This document shows, in pieces, positions 54,981 to 63,268 of a stretch of DNA of 64,000 nt; positions within the stretch are counted from its first letter, which is position 1, and the number at the start of each line of letters is the position of its first letter. The stretch lies in the NCBI GenBank assembly GCA_016745315.1, contig CP066886.1, positions 6,200,501 through 6,264,500 on the forward strand. The letters are read 5' to 3'. The DNA comes from Arthrospira sp. PCC 9108. GTDB taxonomy: Bacteria; Cyanobacteriota; Cyanobacteriia; Cyanobacteriales; Microcoleaceae. The translations under genes were made by a program, and so were the position numbers. The notes under the pieces were generated by a model that saw nothing but the letters and a program-made list of their open reading frames with translations, was not told the DNA's origin and ran no database searches.

Positions 54981-57562
54981 GTGCGAGACGTTCAGGCATG
55001 AAATAGGGTTGCAATACCCGAAATAACCGCCTGGTGGGGACTTCAACCCCTTGGTTGAATATAAGGAGCGCACTCCTGACCATCCTCATAACTGTTTATA
55101 TGTCCCAACGATTAGTATCCTACGATACAAATCAAGGCAGGGAACCCAAGGTCAAAACAAACTAACTCATACAAATTCCTTATAGGATGTCCAAAAATGG
55201 ATAAGTAAAAGTTAGGAAATTAGGGTAACGGCGATAGCCACCCCCAGTTTTGGGAATCACAACCCCAGGATTGAAGCGGGGAACGGAAGGCTCCGAGGTG
55301 CAACCTAACACCAGAAACGAGACCACTGCCAACCATCCATGATTAGGGAAACCGAATGTCTGGCTTGAACCATCGTAAAGAGTAAGTAGCGAAATAGGTT
55401 GATACGCTGCGCTCAAAAGAGTAAGGGGAAAAGTAGGGGTTTTTTTTTACTACCTACACAGACCTTTAAAAGTACCCCGGTGGAGAGGACAAATCTAAAG
55501 ATGGAATGCCCATATAAACGGAACGTTTTAAGTCCTCCTGGACTCTGATTATCTGGTCGAGATATCAGTAGGGATAAGTGTAACCGCAAGTCCTAGAGGA
55601 TGTGAGATGTGACCAGAAGCCAACGCCCTGCTGTAATGGTAGGGATATGCTAACAGGTCACGGTTTGATTGTAAGAATAGAGTCTAATAAGAGTCAAAAT
55701 GGCGATAGCGAGTTTAAAGAAAGGATTTGGTAAACCCAAACCAATCAAGACTACGAACAACGCATGGAAGGCAATCCCATGGACTAAGGTTCAACGGAAA
55801 GTTTTCAAGCTCCAAAAGAGTATATTTCAAGCAGCTAAATCGGGACAAGACGCAAAGGCACGAAGGTTGCAACGTCTATTGGTGAAATCGTATTATGCCC
55901 GGCTCTTAGCAGTGCGGCGAGTGACCCAAGATAATCAAGGCAAGAAAACAGCCGGGGTTGATGGAGTAAGAGCAATCTCTCCAAGACAAAGGTTAGAAAT
56001 TGTCAAAAACATTAAGGGAAACCTCAAAGCAAAACCACTGCGAAGGGTGTGGATTCCAAAACCTGGTAGGGATGAAAAACGCCCACTAGGCATACCCACA
56101 ATCCAAGATAGAGCAAGGCAAGCTTTGGTTAAGTCGGCCCTCGAACCTGAATGGGAATCGAGGTTTGAAGGCACAAGCTATGGGTTCCGACCCGGACGGT
56201 CAGCACAAGATGCAATAAGTAGAATATATACTGCCATAAATCAAGGACAATACTATGTTCTTGATGCTGATATAGCAAAATGCTTTGACCGAATAAACCA
56301 TGATTACCTATTGTCCAAAATTCATTGTCCAAGCAGCTTGAAGAGAGACCTGAAACAATGGCTCAAAGCTGGCGTGCTAGATAACGGTGTATTTGAGGAT
56401 ACAGAAGCAGGGACACCCCAAGGAGGAGTAATAAGTCCACTACTAGCCAACATCGCACTGGATGGAATAGAAAGGTTAGTCAAAGAAATGTATCCAAATA
56501 AAGGCAGCACCAATCAGGTAAACCTTATAAGATATGCCGATGATTTTGTGGTCATCTCCAAAGACCTAGGAATCATTGAACAGTGCATGACTGCTATTTC
56601 TATATGGCTAAAACCTGTAGGACTAGAGATTAGACCTGAAAAAACCCGAATATGTCACACACTCAATCCTATTGAGTATAATGGCAAGATTGAGGAACCT
56701 GGGTTTGATTTTCTAGGATTCAATATCAGGCAATATCCCGTAGGAAAGTATAAATCTGGGAAAACAGGGGGGCCTAAGAGTCGATTAATCGGACATAAAA
56801 CCCACATAAAACCCAGCAACAAAGCAGTTAAAGCCCACACAGAAGTGATTAAAGGTGTGATTAAACAACATAGAACAGCACCTCAATCAGCCTTGATTAG
56901 TAGACTAAATCCAATTATTCGGGGATGGTCAAATTATTACTCAGCGGTAGTCTCAACAGAGACCTTCAATAAGCTAGACAAAACAATCTGGCAAATGTTA
57001 AAGGCATGGACAGTATCAAGATGCGGAAAGGCAAATCACGAAAAGCTAAGTAATTATTTCAGACATGGAACAATTAAACTTAGCAATGGGAAAGAAAGAC
57101 ACGAAAATTGGCTATTCCAAACCAAAGATGGGTTACATCTATTCAAACATAACTGGACTCCAATTGTCAGACATACCCTAATACGCCCCGACGCAACACC
57201 ATACGACGGAAATTGGACTTACTGGGCAACCAGGAAAGGACAAGCAATCGACACGCCAATTAGGGTAGCAAAACTACTCAAAAAACAAAAAGGTAGATGT
57301 ACCTGGTGTGGGCAATTCTTTACCCCATCAGACTTAATTGAAATAGACCACATTGTACCTAGAAGCCAAGGCGGAAAGGATGACTACAAGAATCTTCAAT
57401 TATTACACCGCCATTGTCACGACGATAAAACAGCTCTTGATGAAGAGATGATGCTGTACTCTTAACAAGGAGACGGTCAAACTAGGAGCCGTATGAGGTG
57501 AAAGTCTCATGTACGGTTTTGTATGGGAGGGGGAGATGGCGACATCTCTCTCGACCCCTACT
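54981..57562 (+). mobile_element. Group II intron, copy 2, inside the triad operon
   Basis: Begins GTGCGAGACG at 54981 and ends near CCCCTAC at 57561. As far as I can compare, it is identical to copy 1 over its full length. It lies on the same strand as the surrounding genes, 30 bases after the kinase stop and about 22 before the second vWA start. If transcribed with the operon it can splice out of the mRNA without harm. Domain V is at about 57486-57520. The 5' flanks of the two insertion sites share only an AT-rich stretch (TCTATA-like), so base pairing to the target is short or relaxed. Confidence 0.93.
55699..57465 (+). CDS. ltrA: Group II intron reverse transcriptase/maturase with HNH endonuclease (copy 2)
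   Basis: 588 residues, identical in sequence to the protein at 29719-31485: reverse transcriptase with YADD at 279-282, maturase domain and C-terminal HNH domain (CTWCGQ, IDHIVPRSQGG). It is intact, so this intron and the first copy can both provide the protein for splicing and mobility. Identity at protein and DNA level means very recent spread of one copy from the other, or from a third. Confidence 0.97.
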   Translation: MAIASLKKGFGKPKPIKTTNNAWKAIPWTKVQRKVFKLQKSIFQAAKSGQDAKARRLQRLLVKSYYARLLAVRRVTQDNQGKKTAGVDGVRAISPRQRLEIVKNIKGNLKAKPLRRVWIPKPGRDEKRPLGIPTIQDRARQALVKSALEPEWESRFEGTSYGFRPGRSAQDAISRIYTAINQGQYYVLDADIAKCFDRINHDYLLSKIHCPSSLKRDLKQWLKAGVLDNGVFEDTEAGTPQGGVISPLLANIALDGIERLVKEMYPNKGSTNQVNLIRYADDFVVISKDLGIIEQCMTAISIWLKPVGLEIRPEKTRICHTLNPIEYNGKIEEPGFDFLGFNIRQYPVGKYKSGKTGGPKSRLIGHKTHIKPSNKAVKAHTEVIKGVIKQHRTAPQSALISRLNPIIRGWSNYYSAVVSTETFNKLDKTIWQMLKAWTVSRCGKANHEKLSNYFRHGTIKLSNGKERHENWLFQTKDGLHLFKHNWTPIVRHTLIRPDATPYDGNWTYWATRKGQAIDTPIRVAKLLKKQKGRCTWCGQFFTPSDLIEIDHIVPRSQGGKDDYKNLQLLHRHCHDDKTALDEEMMLYS

Positions 57563-57583
57563 CACAAATAGCTGGTGGCAAAA

Positions 57584-58933
57584 ATGGTAAAAAGACCTGG
57601 CGGAAGTTTATCAGTAAGACCTCTTAACTTTATATGGATTTGCGATACATCAGGGTCGATGTCAGTGGAAGGTAAAATTCAATCTTTAAACGCTGCAATT
57701 CGCGAAGCGTTACCCCATATGGTAACTGTAGCAAGTGAGAATCCTAATGCTAATGTGCTTCTAAGAGTTTTAAAATTTTCTCATGGGGCAGAATGGTATT
57801 TTCCATCAGCTATTCCGATATCAGACTTTCAGTGGAAAGATTTAGTTGCGGATCCACTTCAGCAACCCAAGTTAGATATTGTATTTCTAGTAGATACAAG
57901 TGGCAGTATGAGCGATGAAATTGATGCTGTAAAAAGGAGCTGCGTTTCATTTGCAGATCAAATTATCAAAGCTGGAGCTAATGTCAGATTAGGTTTGGTT
58001 GGTTTTGATATTGGAGGTCATCGCGGATCGAGTATGGGCAAAGCCTATAAAGTTTATAATTTGTCTCGTTATACCATTGGTGTATGGCCTTTAAATACAC
58101 CTGAAAGATTTAAGAAAAATATTCAATCTCTATCTCTCGGTTTATTTGGAGGCGGGGGATGCTATTTAGCTCAACGCGACACCGTTGACATTTTTCCTCA
58201 TGTTATTAATACGTTTGATAATTCTTCTGAAAATACTCGAATATTAGTCATTATCTCAGATGAAATGGGTGGCAATGAAGGGCTTTCTGATATTGTTTCC
58301 CAACTCAAAAGTGCATCAATTACCAGTCATGTTTTGGGCGTTTCTGGAAGAGAAGGAGCACATAAATCTATTGCCCGCATGACAGGTGGCGAGTTTTGGA
58401 ATATTACAAAAACTAAGGGGGTTCATAATTTTGAGGATCTATTAGGAACAGTTGCAGACACGATCGCAAAAGAAGTGACTCAAAAGTTAGCAGATGGGAC
58501 AACTTCTTCAGGAACCGATATGGGTACAGCTTTAAAGCTAGTTTCGCAAGAGTTGAAAATACCCCCCATGAATGAAAGAGCTCTGCCTCCTGTTTTAGTA
58601 TTAATTTCAGATGGCCAGCCCACTGATGACTTTCAAAGTGGACTGGATGAGCTTATGAAGCAGCCTTGGGGGAAAAAAGCAGTCAGAATTGCTATTGCTA
58701 TCGGCAAAGATGCCGATGAGGCAGTGTTGCAAAAATTTATTGGTCACACAGAGCTAAAGCCATTGCAAGCTAACAACCCAGAAGCTTTATTTAAATACAT
58801 CAAGTGGTCATCCACTATAGTATTGAAAGCAGCATCATCCCCGGTTAGCCAAACTGATTCATCTTCTAAGAGTAATTTATCTATTGCTTTGCCTCCAAGT
58901 CCTGAAGTTTCTTCTAGTGGTGGAGTTTGGTAA
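57584..58933 (+). CDS. Nested vWA-in-vWA protein (second TerY-like component)
   Basis: 449 residues from ATG 57584, chosen because the first vWA protein starts the same way; GTG 57575 is the alternative. Residues 13-90 match the first part of the 235-residue TerY-like protein (MIDAS DTSGSM at 21-26). Residues 97-302 are a different, complete vWA domain with its own MIDAS (LVDTSGSMSDE at 102-112, LVIISDEMGG). Residues 310-425 then resume the first domain (TDMGTALKLVSQELKIPPMN, LVLISDGQPTDDF, KQPWGKKAVRIAIAIGKDAD). One vWA domain is thus inserted inside another, between its first half and its MIDAS Thr. The tail is Ser-rich and ends GVW, like the DVW of its relative. Confidence 0.9.
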   Translation: MVKRPGGSLSVRPLNFIWICDTSGSMSVEGKIQSLNAAIREALPHMVTVASENPNANVLLRVLKFSHGAEWYFPSAIPISDFQWKDLVADPLQQPKLDIVFLVDTSGSMSDEIDAVKRSCVSFADQIIKAGANVRLGLVGFDIGGHRGSSMGKAYKVYNLSRYTIGVWPLNTPERFKKNIQSLSLGLFGGGGCYLAQRDTVDIFPHVINTFDNSSENTRILVIISDEMGGNEGLSDIVSQLKSASITSHVLGVSGREGAHKSIARMTGGEFWNITKTKGVHNFEDLLGTVADTIAKEVTQKLADGTTSSGTDMGTALKLVSQELKIPPMNERALPPVLVLISDGQPTDDFQSGLDELMKQPWGKKAVRIAIAIGKDADEAVLQKFIGHTELKPLQANNPEALFKYIKWSSTIVLKAASSPVSQTDSSSKSNLSIALPPSPEVSSSGGVW

Positions 58934-58985
58934 AGTAGTGGAAAATTAATATTTAGTCAAGTTCATCTTTATCAATGAAAAACTA

Positions 58986-59996
58986 ATGAAAAATCAGCCC
59001 CACCCTCGGAAAGTGCTTGGAGAAATAATTGCTAAAGATCCAAACTTGTTGCAAGATAGGCAAAGATGCGAAGCATATTTGCGAGATATGTGTCCTGCTT
59101 ATAAACGCGAAATCAAAATTTTAATTGATGCACATAGGGAGGGAGTACCTAATGATTTGATTTCAAGCAAGCTTCCGCCTGAATTATCTATACAAAATAT
59201 TTCTCAAAAATTGCAAAATAACTGTGGATTGTCTCTCGAAATGTCTAAATGGGCGGTCGATTCATGGGCAATTGCACTAAAAATAATTGGTGTCTCATCT
59301 ACTCATAGCTCTGGATTAGGAACTCCTAAAATGACAAAAAAGCACGACATAAAAGTGACAGTTATATCTTTCATACTGGCAACCTTTTCGCTGTTTATTT
59401 TGATGGTATTTGGATATAAATATTTTGGATATCCTAAATTTTTATCCCGTCAATATGAAGCTCACGAACCAATTTCTACAAATTTATATAACTTAGAAAG
59501 TTCGTTTCCTCAAGAGCAATACTCTAAGTATATAGAATTAGCGAAAAAAAATATTTTATCTTTCCCGGACACAGCACATATAAGGTATTCGCTAGGAACA
59601 AATGAGCCAATTAGTTTGAACAACAATCATACAACTAACCTCAATAACAATTTAAATCTAGAAGCCATTGGATATTTAGATGCTTCTGGTGAGCAAGCCT
59701 TACCATTTACAAAGCAGGATATATTACAGCTAATTGATGAATTATCTGACAGAATGAATAACAACTCTATTCAGGAATCCGATACAGTAGAAGTTTTAAG
59801 CTTAGTCTGTATTGAAGCAAACAGTAACACAATTTATCTGATGAAAAATATTAGTATCCAAGCAATTTTAAGAGATATAGTTAATTCAGCAGTTAACGAA
59901 GGCTTAACATTTTTAGAGTCGGATATTGACTTGACTCAATTAGAAATCAATCAGAACTCGCCATCATCAAATTTGATGTCTGGTCGGTATCAGTAA
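58986..59996 (+). CDS. Single-pass membrane protein with helical adaptor-like N-terminus
   Basis: 336 residues. The N-terminal 100 residues (DRQRCEAYLRDMCPAYKREI ... MSKWAVDSWAIAL) are a helical module I recognise as recurring at the front of varied cyanobacterial signalling proteins, with the pattern RCEA.LRD.C and WAV.SWA.AL. I know no certain name or function for it. A membrane helix follows at about 124-143. The C-terminal part (LGTNEPISL, LEAIGYLDASGEQALPFTKQ and onward) is related to the downstream secreted family (GTNSPI, GYVDSSGN). It starts about 50 bases after the nested vWA gene and may be the membrane link of that locus. Confidence 0.6.
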   Translation: MKNQPHPRKVLGEIIAKDPNLLQDRQRCEAYLRDMCPAYKREIKILIDAHREGVPNDLISSKLPPELSIQNISQKLQNNCGLSLEMSKWAVDSWAIALKIIGVSSTHSSGLGTPKMTKKHDIKVTVISFILATFSLFILMVFGYKYFGYPKFLSRQYEAHEPISTNLYNLESSFPQEQYSKYIELAKKNILSFPDTAHIRYSLGTNEPISLNNNHTTNLNNNLNLEAIGYLDASGEQALPFTKQDILQLIDELSDRMNNNSIQESDTVEVLSLVCIEANSNTIYLMKNISIQAILRDIVNSAVNEGLTFLESDIDLTQLEINQNSPSSNLMSGRYQ

Positions 59997-60175
59997 TTTA
60001 TAAAAGTTTTTGGAGGTAATGGTTCAGATAATAAAAACATATATATCCACCCTCCCAATTCAAATGGATTTTGTCTAAAATGAAGTTTAGGTCACTCTCA
60101 GGCAATCTCAACTATAACCCCTAAAACTAAAGTTGCTTGCTTTCCATTTTGATTTTTACTGGAAGAACAAATCGC

Positions 60176-60847
60176 ATGAAAAAATCCTCTGTCTGGAAAA
60201 AAATAGCCTTGGCTTTCTCGTTTGTAATTTCTTTAGCCCTGATTATAAGCTTATCCAAGCCATCAAATGCAATTGACTCTCGTTATCAGAATTTAATTGA
60301 CTTAGGAATTATTGACGCTGTAGCCACACCTCATGAACTAGGATTAGACCAGCTAGGACAACAACCCGTAGATTTAAGTGCGAACCCTAGCTTAATGAAT
60401 TCTATAAGGCGTGTGAACAGAGAGGTTATGCAAATGCCTGAAAATGCTAGATTGATATTTCCTATTGGGACTAACTCTCCTATTAAAATGGGAGATATTC
60501 CACAGGATACAGGTCATCAAGCCGATTCAAGAAGTGATGAATATGAAGGTGAAGGTTATGTAGATGGCAGCGGAAACCCTCAATCTTTTACAGCGGGAGA
60601 TGGAGTTGAAATGACAACAGCAGAGTTACTTGGTAACGGTAGCATTGCTATGGATTTTAACTCTCAACATATTTTAGTAGCTGATGCAAGCCGTACATTT
60701 TTACAAGTACGACGCTATCCAACTATTAATCTGATAGTTCGCAACAAGCGGACTGGAACAAGAGCAGTAATGGTAAATACAAACTTGAATGCAGTTTGCC
60801 GAGATTTATTAAATGCTGTTTTAAACAGCAACTTGCGCAGTTCTTAA
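60176..60847 (+). CDS. Secreted protein, paralogous family member 1
   Basis: 223 residues from ATG 60176, because its relatives all begin MKK with the same signal peptide; the frame is open from 60137. The signal peptide is about 1-34 (KIALAFSFVISLALIISLSK, ending in PSNA). The mature part has YQNLIDLGIIDAVATPHELG, NREVMQMPENARLIFPIGTN, HQADSRSDEYEGEGYVDGSG, HILVADASRTFLQVRRYPTI and NLNAVCRDLLNAVL. The family is not one I recognise. Predicted location is the periplasm or thylakoid lumen, or outside. A strong terminator follows directly. Confidence 0.65.
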   Translation: MKKSSVWKKIALAFSFVISLALIISLSKPSNAIDSRYQNLIDLGIIDAVATPHELGLDQLGQQPVDLSANPSLMNSIRRVNREVMQMPENARLIFPIGTNSPIKMGDIPQDTGHQADSRSDEYEGEGYVDGSGNPQSFTAGDGVEMTTAELLGNGSIAMDFNSQHILVADASRTFLQVRRYPTINLIVRNKRTGTRAVMVNTNLNAVCRDLLNAVLNSNLRSS

Positions 60848-60862
60848 CCGTTCAAGTTCGGT

Positions 60863-60898
60863 CACCTTTCACTTGATAAGATTATCAAGTGAAAGGTG
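60863..60898 (+). terminator. Rho-independent terminator
   Basis: A perfect 17-bp stem, with arms 60863-60879 (starting CACCTTTCACTTG) and 60882-60898, a 2-base loop and TTATTTT shortly after. It lies 16 bases after the stop of the first secreted paralogue. The symmetrical arms could also terminate transcription from the other strand. Confidence 0.85.
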
Positions 60899-60927
60899 GC
60901 TTATTTTGAATCAACAAAAACAATCGA

Positions 60928-61022
60928 TGCAGTTCAAATTAATCTAGTTTAGATTGTAGTTAAGCGCGTCACTACAGTGACTTGCCTCTGACGTTAAGTT
61001 TTAAAGAATCACCAAAAATATC
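60928..61022 (+). promoter_or_regulatory. Upstream region shared with the paralogue at 62565
   Basis: The segment before the second paralogue contains TGCAGTT, a short variable stretch, AATCTAGTTTA, later TCTGACGTT and a final AAAAAATATCATG-like context. The region at 62468-62564 repeats these blocks in the same order and spacing (TGCAGTT, TTAATCTAGTTTA, TTCTGACGTT). The duplication thus took the promoter/leader with the gene, and the preserved blocks may be regulatory. Exact promoter boxes cannot be assigned by eye. Confidence 0.45.
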
Positions 61023-61757
61023 ATGAAAAAATCCGCTTTCTGGAAAAGATTAGCCTTGGCTTTCTCGTTTCTAATTTCTTTAGTAATGATTATAAGCTTA
61101 TCCAAGACTACAAATGCAATTGACTCTAGTTATCATAATTTCATTGGCTTGGGAATTATTGAGGCTGTATATACACCTCATGAACTAAATGAACTAGGGT
61201 TCAAACAGCTAGGAAAACAACCAGTATATTTAAGTGCGAATCCTAGCTTAATGAGGGCTATAAAGCGTGTGAACAGAGAGCTTATGCAAATGCCTGAAAA
61301 TGCTAAATTATCATTTCCTGTTGGTACTAACTCTCCTATTAGAATTGGAGAAATTCCAAATGATACCGGTCATCAAGTAGATTCAAGAAGTGATGAATAT
61401 GAAGCTACAGGTTATGTAGATAGCAGCGGAAACGCTCAATCTATTACAGCGGGAGATGGAGCTGCAATGACAAGAGCAGCATTGTCAGGCACTGGTCACC
61501 TCCTAAGACACCAGTGTTCATTGTCAAGATCCGAGTTAAGTTGCCAAGGTAACACTTCTACTGATTTTAACTCTCAACATATTTTAGTAGCTGATGCAAG
61601 CCGTATATTTTTACAAGCACGACGCTATCCAACTATTAATCTGATAGTTCGCCACAAGCGCACAGGAAGACAAGCGGTAATAGTCAATGCTAACTTGTAT
61701 GCAGTTAAACGAGATTTATTAAACGCTGTTTTAAACCAAACTTTACGAATATATTAA
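61023..61757 (+). CDS. Secreted protein, paralogous family member 2
   Basis: 244 residues. Signal peptide KRLALAFSFLISLVMIISLS, then TNA. The mature part follows member 1 closely (YHNFIGLGIIEAVYTPHELN, LMQMPENAKLSFPVGTNSPI, HILVADASRIFLQARRYPTI). It has an extra segment of about 20 residues with two Cys (LRHQCSLSRSELSCQGN) at about 160-177, possibly a disulfide-closed loop, and lacks the single Cys near the C-terminus (NLYAVKRDLLNAVL). Function unknown. It is preceded by the shared upstream region and probably has its own promoter. Confidence 0.65.
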   Translation: MKKSAFWKRLALAFSFLISLVMIISLSKTTNAIDSSYHNFIGLGIIEAVYTPHELNELGFKQLGKQPVYLSANPSLMRAIKRVNRELMQMPENAKLSFPVGTNSPIRIGEIPNDTGHQVDSRSDEYEATGYVDSSGNAQSITAGDGAAMTRAALSGTGHLLRHQCSLSRSELSCQGNTSTDFNSQHILVADASRIFLQARRYPTINLIVRHKRTGRQAVIVNANLYAVKRDLLNAVLNQTLRIY

Positions 61758-61792
61758 TTGGTAAATTTTTTCAACTATCAATAAAATAAGCA

Positions 61793-62350
61793 ATGAAACT
61801 TTTGTTAATCTTCTTGTTAACGTCCATCTTAAATTTTTCTATTTTTTTTGATTTGACATACCTCTTTGAAAATCATTTTACGGATACTATTAATGATATG
61901 TATATTCAAGAAAAAATCTACAATTTAATTGATTTTAAGTCGTCAAATATAAGCTTAATAGACATAAAAAAATATAGTAAAGTTTCTAAGAAAGAGTTGC
62001 TAAAACTTAGCTCTGTTTTCAGAGATATCGCTAGAGCTTTAGGATCTGGGTTTTCAACAAAGGATATTTTTTATGACAAATATTCAGAAATTTCCATGAC
62101 CAATAATGAGATAATAAATATTTTATACAGTGCTAGTCATATTAAAGATTCTCAAGGAGATTGGGTTTCGTTAACCGTGGGACAATCACTAAAACTGATC
62201 ACTCAACAACTTAATTACTTGGAAAACTTAGAATCCAAAAAAACAATTGATTTGTTGATTAAAGATAATACAAACAATCATGATCAACAAATTCTTAACG
62301 TTCCTTTAGATTACTATTGCCAAAGCATACTTCAAAAACTTAAATTATGA
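61793..62350 (+). CDS. Secreted or anchored protein, divergent member of the same family
   Basis: 185 residues. A hydrophobic N-terminus (KLLLIFLLTSILNFSIFFDL) acts as signal or anchor. The mature part lacks the conserved first half of its relatives (GTNSPI, DEYE). It keeps their C-terminal plan: GDWVSLTVGQSLKLITQQLN, then LLIKDNTNNHDQQILNVPLD with YYCQSILQKL, aligning with NLIVRNKRTG...N.NAVCRDLL. It is Lys/Ile/Ser rich and AT-rich. The relation is judged by eye and is distant. Role unknown. Confidence 0.5.
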   Translation: MKLLLIFLLTSILNFSIFFDLTYLFENHFTDTINDMYIQEKIYNLIDFKSSNISLIDIKKYSKVSKKELLKLSSVFRDIARALGSGFSTKDIFYDKYSEISMTNNEIINILYSASHIKDSQGDWVSLTVGQSLKLITQQLNYLENLESKKTIDLLIKDNTNNHDQQILNVPLDYYCQSILQKLKL

Positions 62351-62564
62351 CTAAGGAAACTCTCGACCGAGCAATATGTCGATTTTTATGTCTTTAGAAG
62401 TTCAATTTAGTTTGGAAATCTTTTGGCGATAATTGATTTTAATAAGAAATTCATATAAATTAATCTATGCAGTTAAACTTAATCTAGTTTACAATGAAGT
62501 GGTAATTGATAACGTTACAACATTTACCGACTTCTGACGTTTTGTTAAAATTACAAAAAATCTC

Positions 62565-63236
62565 ATGAAAAAATACTCTCTGTTGAGAACATTGGCTTTA
62601 GCTTTATCATTTTTAATTTCTTTAGCACTGATTATAAATGTATCAAAGCCCTCAGATGCAATTGACTCTGGTTACCAGAATTTAATTGACTTAAGAACTA
62701 TTTATGCTGTAGCTACGCCTCATGAATTAGGGTTAGATCAGCTAGGACAACAACCCGTAGATTTAAGTACGAGTCCTAGCTTAATGAGTTCTATCAATCG
62801 TGTGCGCCGCCAGCTTATGCAAATGCCTGAAGATGCTAAATTGTTATTTCCTGTTGGTACTAACTCTCCTATTAGAATCGGAGAGCTTCAGCGAGACAGA
62901 GGTCATCAAGCAGATTCAATGAGTGATGAATATGAAGCTGTAGCCTATGAAGATAGTAGTGGGAATATTCAACTTCTTACAGCGCAAGATGGTGTTTACA
63001 TGACAACTGCTGAGTATAACAATAGAGGGAATATTGCTAGTGATTTAAATTCCCAGAATATTTTAGTAGCTGATGCAAGCAATACATTTGTACAAGCACG
63101 ACGATATCCAAATATTAATCTGATAGTTCGCAACAAGCGCACAGGAAGATTCTGGAAAATTACCAACGCCAACTTGAATGCAGTTTGCCGAGATTTATTA
63201 AATGCTGTTTTAAACAGAAATTTACGCAGAATTTAG
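62565..63236 (+). CDS. Secreted protein, paralogous family member 3
   Basis: 223 residues. Signal peptide RTLALALSFLISLALIINVS, ending SDA. The mature part closely follows member 1 (LIDLRTIYAVATPHELGLDQ, VRRQLMQMPEDAKLLFPVGT, NILVADASNTFVQARRYPNI, NLNAVCRDLLNAVLNRN). It diverges most in the middle (GELQRDRGHQADSMSDEYEA). It is preceded by the upstream region also seen before member 2. Function unknown. Confidence 0.65.
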   Translation: MKKYSLLRTLALALSFLISLALIINVSKPSDAIDSGYQNLIDLRTIYAVATPHELGLDQLGQQPVDLSTSPSLMSSINRVRRQLMQMPEDAKLLFPVGTNSPIRIGELQRDRGHQADSMSDEYEAVAYEDSSGNIQLLTAQDGVYMTTAEYNNRGNIASDLNSQNILVADASNTFVQARRYPNINLIVRNKRTGRFWKITNANLNAVCRDLLNAVLNRNLRRI

Positions 63237-63268
63237 GATTTAAAATTATGGGAAATATAACCTGAATC

